Source: Nitrospinota bacterium
GTDB lineage: Bacteria > Nitrospinota_A > UBA7883 > JACRGQ01
Assembly: GCA_016217735.1 (NCBI GenBank)
Contig: JACRGQ010000063.1
Span: 1-61,631, forward strand
Direction of reading: 5' to 3'
DNA length: 61,631 nucleotides
A program made the position numbers and the translations under genes. Below are positions 40,704 to 49,468 of this stretch, one piece after another. A model generated the notes under the pieces. It had not been told where the DNA came from, ran no database searches, and saw only the letters and a list, made by a program, of their open reading frames with translations. Position 1 is the stretch's first letter. Every line of letters begins with the position of its first letter.

Positions 40704-43349
40704 TCAGCGCGCGGGACCGCGTCCCCGCTTTTCATACCACGCCTTGGCAAAGCGGAGTTCGTCCTCCTTGGCCGGGAGCAGGCCTTTAATATTCTCCCGC
40801 ACGATGATCCCCATGACTTTGCCCAGCAGCGGCCCCGGTTCGATCCCCGCCGCGATCAGGTCGCGCCCGCTTACTTTCGCCGTGATGTGGCGCAGCCGGG
40901 TCATATACTCCACCACGGCCCGTTTTTTATCGTGCTCTTTCACCCGCGCCATCACGCAGAGCAGTTCATCTTCGTCCAGCCCGTCGAACATCTCGTAGAT
41001 ATCCACGGGACTCCAGCCGCCGCCCCGCTCCAGCCGCGCCACCACTCCCGCCACGCGGCCGCGGGAAGCGATGAAACGTTCTATCGGGTTTTTCATCAGG
41101 CCCAGACGGCGGAGCAGTTCTTCCGTCTGCTCGTCGGCAAGCCCTTCGGCGAGGCAGTTCAGAAAGACGAACCAATAATGGATATTCCGTCCTTCGCCTC
41201 CCAGCCGGTGCCAGGAGATGGCGTCTTCCGCCTGCTTGCATAGAGCCGCCACCCTGTCGTTAAAATCAATGGCTGGATGGATATAGCGCCAGAGTCCGTA
41301 TTCGGCCATGCGCGCCAACGGGCGGGCGGGCTGCTCCTCCCGGAATATGAGATTGAGCTCGCCGAAAATGCGGGCGCCGGAAAGCCGGGCGGGCATCCCG
41401 TCATGCACCGCCAGTTTCATAAGTTTTTCCGTTTGTCCCCCCAGATTCATTTTGAACCGCTGCTCAAAACGGATGGCGCGGAAAATGCGGGTGGGATCTT
41501 CCACGAAACTCAGGTTATGCAATACGCGGATGACCCCGTCCTTGAGATCCTGCTGTCCGCCGAAGAAGTCAATGAGGTGGTTGGCATTTTTCCCGTTGAG
41601 CTTGAGGGCGAGCGCGTTCATGGTGAAATCGCGCCGGTAGAGGTCGTTTTTGATCGAGCTCAGTTCCACGATCGGCAAGGCGGCCGGCTCGGTGTAATAT
41701 TCGGTGCGGGCGGTTGCCACATCGATTTTGCGGTGGCCCCCCAGCACGATGATGGCGGTCTGGAACTTGTGGTGCGCCCGCACTTTTCCGCCGTGGCGTT
41801 CGGTGAAGCGGCGGGCGAAGTCGATGCCATCCCCTTCGATGACCACGTCGACATCGAGGTTCTTCCGCCGCATCAGCAGGTCGCGTACGAACCCTCCCAC
41901 CGCATACGCGGTGAAGCCGCTTTCATCGGCGGCGGCGGCGATTTCCCCCAGCAGCGTGAGGATTTCCCCTGGCAGCCGTTCACGCATCATCCGTGTGAGG
42001 TCGCGCGCCACGGGGCGCGCGATATGGCGTTCAAGCCCGCCGGGGGTTCGGCTTTTAAGCATGTCGTTGTAAATGGCGTGCAACACGTCGGTGCGGCCGA
42101 TTATGCCGATCAACAACCCCTGACGGTCCACCACCGGCACCACTTTCTGTTTTTGCCGGACGATGATCTCTTTAACCGTGTCGTAGGGGGTATCGGCCAT
42201 CACTTGGGCCGTTTCGGCGCTCATGTAATCCGACACCTTCTCCCGGCCCATTCCGTGGTAGATCGCTTTTTCCACCGTTTGGCGGGTGATGATTCCCAGT
42301 ACGCGCCCTTCGTGCAGCACCGGCAGCGCGTTGAAGTTATAGCGGGTCAGCATCCCCTCCACCATCGCCAGGGTTTCGTCTTTCCCCACGCTGATCACCG
42401 GCGAAGCCATAAGGTCGCCCGCGGTGGGGGCGGGGAGGATGGATTTCTCCAGGGTTTCCAGCAGCATCCGCCGCATATCCTCAATCAGCCGGTTTTTGAT
42501 GACGGCGGATGCCGCCGTGGGGTGGCCGCCGCCGCCGAACGAGGCGGCGATGGCGCCGGCGTCAACGGCCGCGGTTCGGCTGCGCGCGATGAGGTGCAAC
42601 CGTCCGTCCATTTCCACCACCACGAAAAGCGCCGTGAGGTTTTCCATATCCTTGAGCGACGCCACCACCACCGAAAGGTCGCTAACATATTCCTTTGACC
42701 GGGCGAACGCCAGCGCCACTTCCACGCCGTTGATGAAATGGAGTTCAAGCCGCTCCAGCAGTTCGTGCAGGATCTCCACCTGCTGCGTATTCAGGGTGCG
42801 CCGCATGAAGCTCCCCACCACGTTGAGATTCGCTCCCTGCGTCAGGAGCCATGCGGCGGCCTGATAGTCCGCGGGTTGGGTGTTGAGGAAGGTGAGCGAG
42901 CCGGTATCTTCGTAGATGCCGAGCATGAAAAGGGTCGCCTCTTCGGCGGAAACGGCTATATCCTTTTCGCGCAGCAACTCCACCATCATGGTGGCGCAGG
43001 CGCCCCGTTCGCGGATGTGGGCTTCGGCCCCGCCCAGCCCGGTGCCGGGAAGCGGGTGGTGATCGTAAAAAATATTCTTCACCCCCGGCTTGCCGATAAG
43101 GGAGGCGAACGGCCCGAGCCGCTCACTGCTGGTGGTATCCACCGCCACGAGGGTGGTTACGGCGTCGAGGTCAAAATTTTTCAGGCGGCTGAATTCCATC
43201 GGGAATCCCGTGTTGGCCAAAAAATCCCGCACATTTTTTTCCTGTGAGCCGGAAAAGATGACTTCGGCTTCGGGGTACAGCTTTTTCGCCGCCGCCATGG
43301 AGGCCAGGCAGTCGAAGTCGGCATTGATATGGGTGGTTATGGCAATCAT
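40704..43349 (-). CDS. DHH-CBS-tRNA nucleotidyltransferase/poly(A) polymerase fusion
   Basis: This is an 881-residue three-part protein. Residues 1 to about 300 form a DHH/DHHA1 phosphoesterase domain (THINADFDCLASM, VDTTSSERLG, FYDHHPLPGTG). Residues 310-430 are a CBS pair, which often binds adenine nucleotides. The rest is a class II nucleotidyltransferase: AVGGFVRDLLMRRKNLDVDV (about 480), with the metal Asp pair in DVDV, and RDFTMNALALKLNGKNANHL. Such fusions occur in several anaerobic phyla and are taken as A-adding or CCA-adding enzymes with an added phosphodiesterase. Which activity this one has is not decided by sequence. ATG 43349 matches the DHH start; GTG 43370 is an alternative. 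It converges on the Omp85 gene 13 bases away. Confidence 0.93.
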   Translation of the reverse strand: MIAITTHINADFDCLASMAAAKKLYPEAEVIFSGSQEKNVRDFLANTGFPMEFSRLKNFDLDAVTTLVAVDTTSSERLGPFASLIGKPGVKNIFYDHHPLPGTGLGGAEAHIRERGACATMMVELLREKDIAVSAEEATLFMLGIYEDTGSLTFLNTQPADYQAAAWLLTQGANLNVVGSFMRRTLNTQQVEILHELLERLELHFINGVEVALAFARSKEYVSDLSVVVASLKDMENLTALFVVVEMDGRLHLIARSRTAAVDAGAIAASFGGGGHPTAASAVIKNRLIEDMRRMLLETLEKSILPAPTAGDLMASPVISVGKDETLAMVEGMLTRYNFNALPVLHEGRVLGIITRQTVEKAIYHGMGREKVSDYMSAETAQVMADTPYDTVKEIIVRQKQKVVPVVDRQGLLIGIIGRTDVLHAIYNDMLKSRTPGGLERHIARPVARDLTRMMRERLPGEILTLLGEIAAAADESGFTAYAVGGFVRDLLMRRKNLDVDVVIEGDGIDFARRFTERHGGKVRAHHKFQTAIIVLGGHRKIDVATARTEYYTEPAALPIVELSSIKNDLYRRDFTMNALALKLNGKNANHLIDFFGGQQDLKDGVIRVLHNLSFVEDPTRIFRAIRFEQRFKMNLGGQTEKLMKLAVHDGMPARLSGARIFGELNLIFREEQPARPLARMAEYGLWRYIHPAIDFNDRVAALCKQAEDAISWHRLGGEGRNIHYWFVFLNCLAEGLADEQTEELLRRLGLMKNPIERFIASRGRVAGVVARLERGGGWSPVDIYEMFDGLDEDELLCVMARVKEHDKKRAVVEYMTRLRHITAKVSGRDLIAAGIEPGPLLGKVMGIIVRENIKGLLPAKEDELRFAKAWYEKRGRGPAR

Positions 43350-43507
43350 GCGATTTGCTAAATCTACCACGGATCGCGGTTCTTACCCATAAGCGGGGGA
43401 AAATCTTGTTCCCCCGGATACGGGTTGTGCCGCCATCCCCGCTTTTTTGGAGACGTTTGAGGGGGCGAAAAAAAGAGCGGCTTCACCGCACGGGATGAAA
43501 AAAAATA

Positions 43508-43536
43508 TTGACAATAAAGTTCCATCTCATTAGAAT
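43508..43536 (+). promoter_or_regulatory. Consensus sigma70 promoter of the ribosomal protein operon
   Basis: A perfect -35 TTGACA (43508-43513), a 17-base spacer and TAGAAT (43531-43536) lie 67 bases upstream of rplV. The leader of about 60 bases contains no recognised RNA element. It is the best promoter in the window. Confidence 0.88.
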
Positions 43537-43603
43537 CACGTTTTCCTTTAAAAACGGCACGGGAACCCGCAAGTAAACGCATTGTAAATGTAAGGGATGA
43601 TTA

Positions 43604-44104
43604 ATGGAATCGAAAGCGGTTTTGAGATACGTACGGATGTCGGCCCAGAAGGCCCGTCTGGTGGCGGATCTCGTGCGCGGCAGGAAAGTGGGCGATGCGC
43701 TCAATATCCTCCGCTTTACAAAAAAGAAAATGGCGCGTGTGATCGAAAAAGTTATAGCCAGCGCAAAGGCCAACGCCGAGAATAACCACAACGTCGCCGA
43801 CGGCAATGACATGAAAGTGGCCCGGATTTTTGTGGACGCGGGTCCGCAGATGAGACGGCAACTTTCCCGCGCGCGCGGCCGGGTAGATCAGCTTCGGAAG
43901 CCGATGTCACATGTGACGGTGGTTCTGGAAGATACGGTCGAAGGCCGCCGGAAAGCGGCGCCTGGCAAGGCCGCCGCCACGAAGGTTGCCGCGCCGGCGA
44001 AAGCCGCCGCCGTGGCCAAAAAGCCGAAAAAAGAAACCGCGGTCAAGAAAACCGCGGCCAAGAAGACCGCAGTTAAAAAGACGAAGAAAGATAAGGAGTC
44101 GTAA
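43604..44104 (+). CDS. rplV: Ribosomal protein uL22 with long basic C-terminal tail
   Basis: This 166-residue protein has an L22 core of about 110 residues ([20 protein letters not shown], then the exit-tunnel loop around [12 protein letters not shown], ending [11 protein letters not shown]) and then about 55 extra residues made almost only of Lys, Ala, Thr and Val ([17 protein letters not shown]). The tail is longer than usual for bacterial L22 and is probably disordered and RNA-binding. It is the first gene of the operon here; rpsS, its normal upstream neighbour, is absent. AAGGGA precedes the start. Confidence 0.96.
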   Translation: MESKAVLRYVRMSAQKARLVADLVRGRKVGDALNILRFTKKKMARVIEKVIASAKANAENNHNVADGNDMKVARIFVDAGPQMRRQLSRARGRVDQLRKPMSHVTVVLEDTVEGRRKAAPGKAAATKVAAPAKAAAVAKKPKKETAVKKTAAKKTAVKKTKKDKES

Positions 44105-44106
44105 CC

Positions 44107-44802
44107 TTGGGACAGAAGACTCATCCTACAGGATTCCGCCTCGGCGTCATCAAGCCGTGGCTCTCCAATTGGTATGCGGACAAGAGAAAATACCAGTCCC
44201 AGCTTCACGAGGACTTGGGTCTCCGCAAATTTATAAAGAAGGAGTTGTACCACGCGGGCATCTCCAAGGTTGAGATCGAGCGCCGCGCCAAGCAGATCCG
44301 CGTGAACATCCACGCGGCGCGTCCCGGCATCATTATCGGCAAGCGGGGCGCCGAAATCGACCAGATCAAGGCCCGCTTGGCGAAGCTGATCGGGGACAAG
44401 ATTGAGCTTTCCCTTAACATAATGGAAGTGCGCCGTCCGGAACTGGATTCCGTGCTGATAGCCGAAAACATCGCCACCCAGCTGGAAAAGCGCATCGCGT
44501 TCCGCCGCGCCATGAAGAAGGCGGTCCAGAGCGCGTTGCGGTTTGGAGCCAAGGGTATCCGGGTTAACTGTTCGGGCCGCCTCGCCGGTTCCGAAATCGC
44601 CCGCATGGAATGGTACCGCGAAGGGCGCGTTCCGTTGCATACCCTCCGGGCTGATATTGACTATGGCACCGCGGAAGCGCTTACCACCTTCGGCATCATC
44701 GGTGTCAAGGTGTGGGTGTTCCACGGTGAAATCATCCGGCGCCGCGGCGCGGCGGCCGAACCGGCCGCGGTTGCGGCTCCGGCGGCGAAGAAATCGAAGT
44801 GA
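44107..44802 (+). CDS. rpsC: Ribosomal protein uS3
   Basis: This 231-residue protein begins [17 protein letters not shown] and has the KH domain ([20 protein letters not shown]) and the C-terminal [20 protein letters not shown] that lines the mRNA entry channel. It starts at TTG 44107 with AAGGAG eight bases upstream. The C terminus carries a short Ala/Lys extension, like rplV. Confidence 0.97.
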   Translation: MGQKTHPTGFRLGVIKPWLSNWYADKRKYQSQLHEDLGLRKFIKKELYHAGISKVEIERRAKQIRVNIHAARPGIIIGKRGAEIDQIKARLAKLIGDKIELSLNIMEVRRPELDSVLIAENIATQLEKRIAFRRAMKKAVQSALRFGAKGIRVNCSGRLAGSEIARMEWYREGRVPLHTLRADIDYGTAEALTTFGIIGVKVWVFHGEIIRRRGAAAEPAAVAAPAAKKSK

Positions 44803-44814
44803 GGCCCTGAAATC

Positions 44815-45240
44815 ATGTTAGCCCCCAAAAAAGTAAAGTACCGAAATAAGCACAAAGGCCGCATGGAAGGGATCGCCTGGCGCGGTTCGAAGATCAGCTT
44901 CGGCACATTCGCCTTGCAGGCGCTGGCTCCCGGCCTTATCACCGACCGCCAGATCGAAGCGAGCCGCATTGCCATCGCCCGCCACATCAAGCGCGGCGGC
45001 AAAATATGGATACGCATTTTCCCGGACAAGCCGGTGACTAAAAAGCCGCTGGAAGTCCGCATGGGTAAAGGTAAGGGCGGCATGGAAGGCTGGGTCGCCC
45101 GCGTGAAGCAGGGGCGCATCCTGTTTGAAATGGATGGCGTGACGCCTGAAGTGGCGAAGGAAGCCCTCATGCTGGCGCAGCAGAAGCTGGGGATACCGAC
45201 CCGGATATTGGACAAGAACGAGCGGGGGGCGTTGGCATGA
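44815..45240 (+). CDS. rplP: Ribosomal protein uL16
   Basis: This 141-residue protein begins [19 protein letters not shown] and includes [20 protein letters not shown] and [20 protein letters not shown]. It contacts tRNA near the peptidyl transferase and A site of the large subunit. The stop overlaps rpmC as ATGA. Confidence 0.98.
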   Translation: MLAPKKVKYRNKHKGRMEGIAWRGSKISFGTFALQALAPGLITDRQIEASRIAIARHIKRGGKIWIRIFPDKPVTKKPLEVRMGKGKGGMEGWVARVKQGRILFEMDGVTPEVAKEALMLAQQKLGIPTRILDKNERGALA

Positions 45241-45428
45241 AAGCCGCGGAGATAAAGCAGATGACCGGCGCGGAGATGAAGGCGAAGCTGGACGAGTTGC
45301 AAAAGGATTTTCTGAACCTCCGGTTCGGGCTCGCCACGCAGCAGCTTGAAAGTCCGGCGAAGATAAAGCTGGCGCGCCGCGATATCGCCCGCATCAAAAC
45401 CATTATGAATCAAGGGAAGAGGGCTTAA
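45237..45428 (+). CDS. rpmC: Ribosomal protein uL29
   Basis: This 63-residue two-helix protein has the L29 pattern [20 protein letters not shown] followed by [13 protein letters not shown]. It sits by the peptide exit tunnel. The start overlaps the rplP stop. Confidence 0.95.
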   Translation: MKAAEIKQMTGAEMKAKLDELQKDFLNLRFGLATQQLESPAKIKLARRDIARIKTIMNQGKRA

Positions 45429-45431
45429 GTC

Positions 45432-45698
45432 ATGGCCGGCACACTGAACAGGAAGCTGAGAGTCGGCGAAGTGGTGTCCAACAAGATGGACAAGACTGTC
45501 GTCGTGAAGGTGGAGCGCAAAATGCTCCATCCCGTATTCAAAAAATTCGTGAAACGCACCAAAAAATTCGTCGCGCACGACGAAGGCGACAAGTGCCAGA
45601 TCGGCGATACGGTGGAAATCATGGAGACCAAGCCGCTTAGCAAAACCAAGAGGTGGAAAGTCGTTTCCGTCCTCTCTTCCGCCGGGAGCAAGGAATGA
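45432..45698 (+). CDS. rpsQ: Ribosomal protein uS17
   Basis: This 88-residue OB-fold protein has [20 protein letters not shown] and [20 protein letters not shown], ending in [11 protein letters not shown], the standard S17 signature. The stop overlaps rplN as ATGA. Confidence 0.97.
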   Translation: MAGTLNRKLRVGEVVSNKMDKTVVVKVERKMLHPVFKKFVKRTKKFVAHDEGDKCQIGDTVEIMETKPLSKTKRWKVVSVLSSAGSKE

Positions 45699-46063
45699 TA
45701 CAGCTTCGGACTATTCTTGAGGTCGCCGATAATTCCGGCGCCAAGACGGTTCAGTGCATCAAGGTGCTGGGTGGTTCCACCCGCCGCTATGCCACTGTGG
45801 GAGACCTGATCAAGGTGGCGGTCAAGAGCGCCGTGCCGCACTCAAACGTGAAAAAAGGCGAGGTGAAAACCGCCGTGGTCGTCCGCACCCGCAAGGAGCT
45901 TGGCCGCGAAAACGGAACCTATATCAAGTTCGACACCAACGCCGCCGTGCTGGTGAACCCCGAAGGCGAGCCGGTCGGCACCCGCATATTCGGACCGGTT
46001 GCCCGCGAGCTGCGCGCCAAGAAATACATGAAAATAGTTTCGCTTGCGCCGGAGATTTTATGA
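45695..46063 (+). CDS. rplN: Ribosomal protein uL14
   Basis: This 122-residue protein begins [20 protein letters not shown] and ends with [23 protein letters not shown] 45695 gives the family start; a longer frame from 45653 lies inside rpsQ. The stop overlaps rplX as ATGA. Confidence 0.98.
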   Translation: MIQLRTILEVADNSGAKTVQCIKVLGGSTRRYATVGDLIKVAVKSAVPHSNVKKGEVKTAVVVRTRKELGRENGTYIKFDTNAAVLVNPEGEPVGTRIFGPVARELRAKKYMKIVSLAPEIL

Positions 46064-46410
46064 GCAGGGTAAATCTGGAAGCTGAAAAAGCGGTTAAACC
46101 GAAAGTTAAAAAAGACGATGTCGTTGAAGTGCGCGCCGGCAAGGACAAGGGCCGCCGCGGCAAGATTCTCCGTGTGATGCCGGGAGCCGGCCATGTACTG
46201 GTTGAAAAAGTGAACATGGTGAAAAAGCACCAGCGCCCCAACATGAAGAACCGCCAGGGCGGTATCGTCGAGCGCGAAAACAAGATCGCCATCTCGAACG
46301 TGATGGTGGTTTGCGCCAAGTGCGACAAGCCGGTGCGTGTGGCCAAAAAGAAACTTGAAGACGGAAAAAACGTCCGTGTCTGCCGCAAGTGCGGCGAGCT
46401 CCTGGACTGA
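46060..46410 (+). CDS. rplX: Ribosomal protein uL24 with zinc-ribbon C terminus
   Basis: This 116-residue protein has a KOW motif ([19 protein letters not shown]), then [11 protein letters not shown] and a C-terminal pair of CXXC motifs (VVCAKCDKP ... [11 protein letters not shown]) that probably binds zinc. It assists early assembly of 23S rRNA. The start ATG 46060 overlaps the rplN stop. Confidence 0.96.
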   Translation: MSRVNLEAEKAVKPKVKKDDVVEVRAGKDKGRRGKILRVMPGAGHVLVEKVNMVKKHQRPNMKNRQGGIVERENKIAISNVMVVCAKCDKPVRVAKKKLEDGKNVRVCRKCGELLD

Positions 46411-46431
46411 TAACCTTAAATACGGTGGTAT

Positions 46432-46974
46432 ATGGCTTCGCAGTTACAAGAAAAGTATAAAAAAGATATAGTTCCGCTGCTTATAAAAGAGCTGGGGTTA
46501 AAAAACCAGCATCAGGTGCCGAAACTCGACAAAATCGTCCTCAACATGGGCCTTGGCGAGGCGGTGACCGATGCCAAAATCCTTGAAGGCGGCATCTATA
46601 CGCTGCAGCGGATTACCGGCCAGAAGCCGGTGGTGCGCAACGCGAAAAAGGCGATTTCGAACTTCAAGCTGAAGGAAAACGCGCCGGTCGGCGTGACGGT
46701 GACGTTGCGGCGCGACCGGATGTACGATTTCTTGCAACGCCTCATTCATGCGGTGCTTCCCCGCGTACGTGACTTCCGCGGCGTGTCGGGAAAGGCGTTC
46801 GATGGACGCGGCAACTACACATTGGGGTTGAAGGAACAGCTCATTTTCCCGGAAGTTGAATATGAGAAAATTTACAAGCCCAAGGGCATGAACGTGTGCA
46901 TAGTAACCACGGCCAACACGGACGCCACCGCCAAAGCGCTGCTGAAAGCGCTGGGCATGCCGTTCCGGAACTAG
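46432..46974 (+). CDS. rplE: Ribosomal protein uL5
   Basis: This 180-residue protein has [40 protein letters not shown] and [20 protein letters not shown]. It binds 5S rRNA and the P-site tRNA region. Confidence 0.98.
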   Translation: MASQLQEKYKKDIVPLLIKELGLKNQHQVPKLDKIVLNMGLGEAVTDAKILEGGIYTLQRITGQKPVVRNAKKAISNFKLKENAPVGVTVTLRRDRMYDFLQRLIHAVLPRVRDFRGVSGKAFDGRGNYTLGLKEQLIFPEVEYEKIYKPKGMNVCIVTTANTDATAKALLKALGMPFRN

Positions 46975-46986
46975 AAGGAGCAGGAA

Positions 46987-47172
46987 ATGGCAAAAACGTC
47001 GAGCATGGTAAAGGCCAGGCGCAAGCCGAAGTTCAGCGTGCAGCAACACAACCGTTGCCCGCTTTGCGGCCGTTCACGGGCTTATCTCAGGAAGTTCAAT
47101 ATGTGCAGAATCTGCTTTAGAAAATTAGCGCTTCAGGGGATGATCCCGGGCGTGACCAAGTCTAGCTGGTAA
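46987..47172 (+). CDS. rpsN: Ribosomal protein uS14, zinc-binding type
   Basis: This 61-residue short form has two CXXC pairs ([20 protein letters not shown]) that bind zinc and ends [19 protein letters not shown] lies upstream of ATG 46987. The zinc-free long form of other bacteria is about 100 residues. Confidence 0.98.
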   Translation: MAKTSSMVKARRKPKFSVQQHNRCPLCGRSRAYLRKFNMCRICFRKLALQGMIPGVTKSSW

Positions 47173-47181
47173 GGGGGAATA

Positions 47182-47577
47182 ATGGTAACCGATCCGATTT
47201 CCGATATGCTGACGCGGATACGCAATGCGATCCTCGCCGGGCAGGACAAGGTGAACCTCCCCGCCTCCAAGATGCTGACCCGTATCGCGGAAATACTCCG
47301 CGACACCGGCTACATCAATGATTTCCGGCTCGTGAAGGACAGCAAGCAGGGCATGCTGAAGCTTTACCTGAAGACCTTCGGGCCGCGCCAGAGCGCCATC
47401 GTCGGCCTGCGCCGCGTGAGCAAGCCGGGTCGCCGCGTTTATGTCGGCACCACGGAGATCCCGCGTGTTCTCCGGGGGATGGGGATCGCCATCATCTCGA
47501 CGAACCGCGGAATATTAACCGATGCGGACGCCCGCAAGCAGAAGTGCGGCGGCGAGCTGCTCTGCTACATCTGGTGA
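47182..47577 (+). CDS. rpsH: Ribosomal protein uS8
   Basis: This 131-residue protein begins with DPISDMLTRIRNAILAGQDK and ends with GIAIISTNRGILTDADARKQ and GGELLCYIW. It organises the central domain of 16S rRNA and in some bacteria represses its own operon. AAGGGGG precedes the start. Confidence 0.98.
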   Translation: MVTDPISDMLTRIRNAILAGQDKVNLPASKMLTRIAEILRDTGYINDFRLVKDSKQGMLKLYLKTFGPRQSAIVGLRRVSKPGRRVYVGTTEIPRVLRGMGIAIISTNRGILTDADARKQKCGGELLCYIW

Positions 47578-47581
47578 TGCC

Positions 47582-48130
47582 ATGTCAAGAGTAGGAAGAA
47601 AACCGATCGAGATTCCGAGTGGCGTTACCGTGTCGGTAAATGCCAATAAGGTGGACGTGAAGGGGCCGAAAGGCGCCCTCTCCCTGGTGGTGCGCGAGCC
47701 GATCACCGTGAAGGTGGCGGGAAGCGTGATACAGGTGGAGCGTCCGAACGACGAACGGATGAATCGCGCGTTGCACGGTCTTACCCGCGCGCTGATTGCG
47801 AGCCAGGTGGCGGGGGTTTCCCGCGGCTTTGAAAAGAAGCTGCTGATCACCGGCGTCGGCTATCGCGCGTCGCTGGAGGGGAAGAAGCTTTCCATGGCGC
47901 TGGGATTTTCCCATCCGGTGCATATTGAACCGCCGGCCGGCATCACCTTTGAGGTGAGCAAGACCCAGACCGAAATAATCGTGAAGGGGATCGACAAGGC
48001 GGTGGTGGGGCAGGTGGCCGCGAACATCCGCGATCTTAAACGGACGGAGCCGTACAAGGGCAAGGGCATTCGTTACGAGAACGAAGTGGTCCGCCGCAAA
48101 GCCGGCAAATCCGTCTCCGGTGGTAAATAA
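47582..48130 (+). CDS. rplF: Ribosomal protein uL6
   Basis: This 182-residue protein begins MSRVGRKPIEIPSGVTVSVN and carries two related domains, with GVGYRASLEGKKLSMALGFS and the C-terminal EPYKGKGIRYENEVVRRKAG. ATG 47582 follows the rpsH stop by four bases; an upstream start at 47522 lies inside rpsH. Confidence 0.98.
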   Translation: MSRVGRKPIEIPSGVTVSVNANKVDVKGPKGALSLVVREPITVKVAGSVIQVERPNDERMNRALHGLTRALIASQVAGVSRGFEKKLLITGVGYRASLEGKKLSMALGFSHPVHIEPPAGITFEVSKTQTEIIVKGIDKAVVGQVAANIRDLKRTEPYKGKGIRYENEVVRRKAGKSVSGGK

Positions 48131-48138
48131 GGTTTGAT

Positions 48139-48501
48139 ATGAATACCCAAGAAAAAAGCAGGCTTAGAGAACGCAGAAAATTCCGGATCCGCAAAAACGT
48201 GTTGGGGACGGCTGAACGGCCGCGCCTGAGCGTCACCCGCAGCAACAAGCATTTCTCGCTGCAGGTCATTGATGACGCCATCGGCCAAACGCTGGTGTCG
48301 GCTTTCACCGTGGAAAAGGAACTGAAGGCCAAGTTCAAGAACAATAACGTGGAAGCGGCCAAGCAGTTAGCCGCCATCTTGGCCGAACGGGCCAAGGCTA
48401 AAGGGATCACCAAGATGGTGTTTGACCGCAACGGTTACCGCTATCATGGCAGGGTAAAACAAATAGCTGAGAGTCTGAGGGAACATGGTATTCAAATCTA
48501 A
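48139..48501 (+). CDS. rplR: Ribosomal protein uL18
   Basis: This 120-residue protein has [40 protein letters not shown] and the C-terminal [20 protein letters not shown]. It binds 5S rRNA together with L5. Its last 17 bases overlap rpsE. Confidence 0.98.
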   Translation: MNTQEKSRLRERRKFRIRKNVLGTAERPRLSVTRSNKHFSLQVIDDAIGQTLVSAFTVEKELKAKFKNNNVEAAKQLAAILAERAKAKGITKMVFDRNGYRYHGRVKQIAESLREHGIQI

Positions 48502-49024
48502 ATCGGACAAGCCCAATTTCAATCGGCAGGAGGCGGATGTCTCCGAACTTCTGGAAAAGGTGATCTTCATCAACCGCGTCGCGAAGGTTGTGAAGGGCGG
48601 CCGCCGGTTCTCTTTCAGCGCGCTCGTCGTTGTCGGCAACCGTGCCGGCACGGTCGGTATCGGCTACGGCAAGGCCAAGGAAGTTCCGGAAGCGATAAAA
48701 AAAGCGGTTGCCGCGGCAAAAAAGGAAATGCGCGACATTCTGCTGATGGACGGCACCATCCCGCACGAAGTGACCGGCCATGCCGGCGCGGGCCGTGTGT
48801 TCATGAAGCCCGCATCCAAGGGCACCGGCGTGATCGCGGGTGGCCCGGTGCGCGCTATCATGGAAGCGGCCGGTATACACGACATTCTGACAAAGTCGCT
48901 CGGCAGCGGCAACCCGTTCAACGTGGTGCATGCCACGATGGACGCGCTTGGCAGTCTGCGTAGCCCGGCAATGATCAGGAAAATCCGCGAAACTAAATTC
49001 GAAGTGGTGGAGGTTGAAGGATAA
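48485..49024 (+). CDS. rpsE: Ribosomal protein uS5
   Basis: This 179-residue protein has [40 protein letters not shown] and [20 protein letters not shown]. It helps decoding accuracy. It starts 17 bases before the rplR stop. The next gene is directly rplO: rpmD (L30), which usually separates them, is missing. Its stop overlaps rplO as TAATG. Confidence 0.98.
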   Translation: MVFKSKSDKPNFNRQEADVSELLEKVIFINRVAKVVKGGRRFSFSALVVVGNRAGTVGIGYGKAKEVPEAIKKAVAAAKKEMRDILLMDGTIPHEVTGHAGAGRVFMKPASKGTGVIAGGPVRAIMEAAGIHDILTKSLGSGNPFNVVHATMDALGSLRSPAMIRKIRETKFEVVEVEG

Positions 49025-49464
49025 TGAGACTGCACACACTCAAGCCGGCCGCCGGTTCCACCAAAAAACGCAAAATTATCGGGCGTGGCGCCGGGTCGGG
49101 CCATGGCGGCACATCCACCCGCGGTAACAAAGGCCAGCGCGCGCGCACCGGCGGCACCCGCGGCCTCGTCCATTACGAGGGCGGGCAGCAGCCGCTTTAC
49201 CGCCGTCTCCCGAAACGCGGTTTCACCAATATCCACCGTGAAGATTACACACCGGTCAACGTCAGAAAGCTGGATCAGCTTGCCGGCGTGACCGAGTTTA
49301 CCCCCGCCGTTTACGCCAAGCTGGGACTTGCCGGAAAACGGGACAAAATCAAGATTTTGGGTACCGGTGAAATCACCCGCGCCGTCACCGTGACGGCCCA
49401 CTGCTTCAGCGCCACCGCCGTGAAGAAGATCGAAACGGCCGGCGGCAAAGTCGTGAGGATATAA
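49024..49464 (+). CDS. rplO: Ribosomal protein uL15
   Basis: This 146-residue protein begins [20 protein letters not shown], with the glycine-rich GRGAGSGHGGTSTRGNKGQR and YEGGQQPLYRRLPKRGFTN. It is a standard bacterial L15. SecY follows five bases later. Confidence 0.98.
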   Translation: MRLHTLKPAAGSTKKRKIIGRGAGSGHGGTSTRGNKGQRARTGGTRGLVHYEGGQQPLYRRLPKRGFTNIHREDYTPVNVRKLDQLAGVTEFTPAVYAKLGLAGKRDKIKILGTGEITRAVTVTAHCFSATAVKKIETAGGKVVRI

Positions 49465-49468
49465 GTCC

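Noticed and set aside
43390-43480. Possible RNA element or terminator from AGCGGGG ... CCCCGCT with six T
   Set aside because: The loop would be about 40 bases and the element lies upstream of the rplV promoter and of the opposite gene's start, so no role fits.
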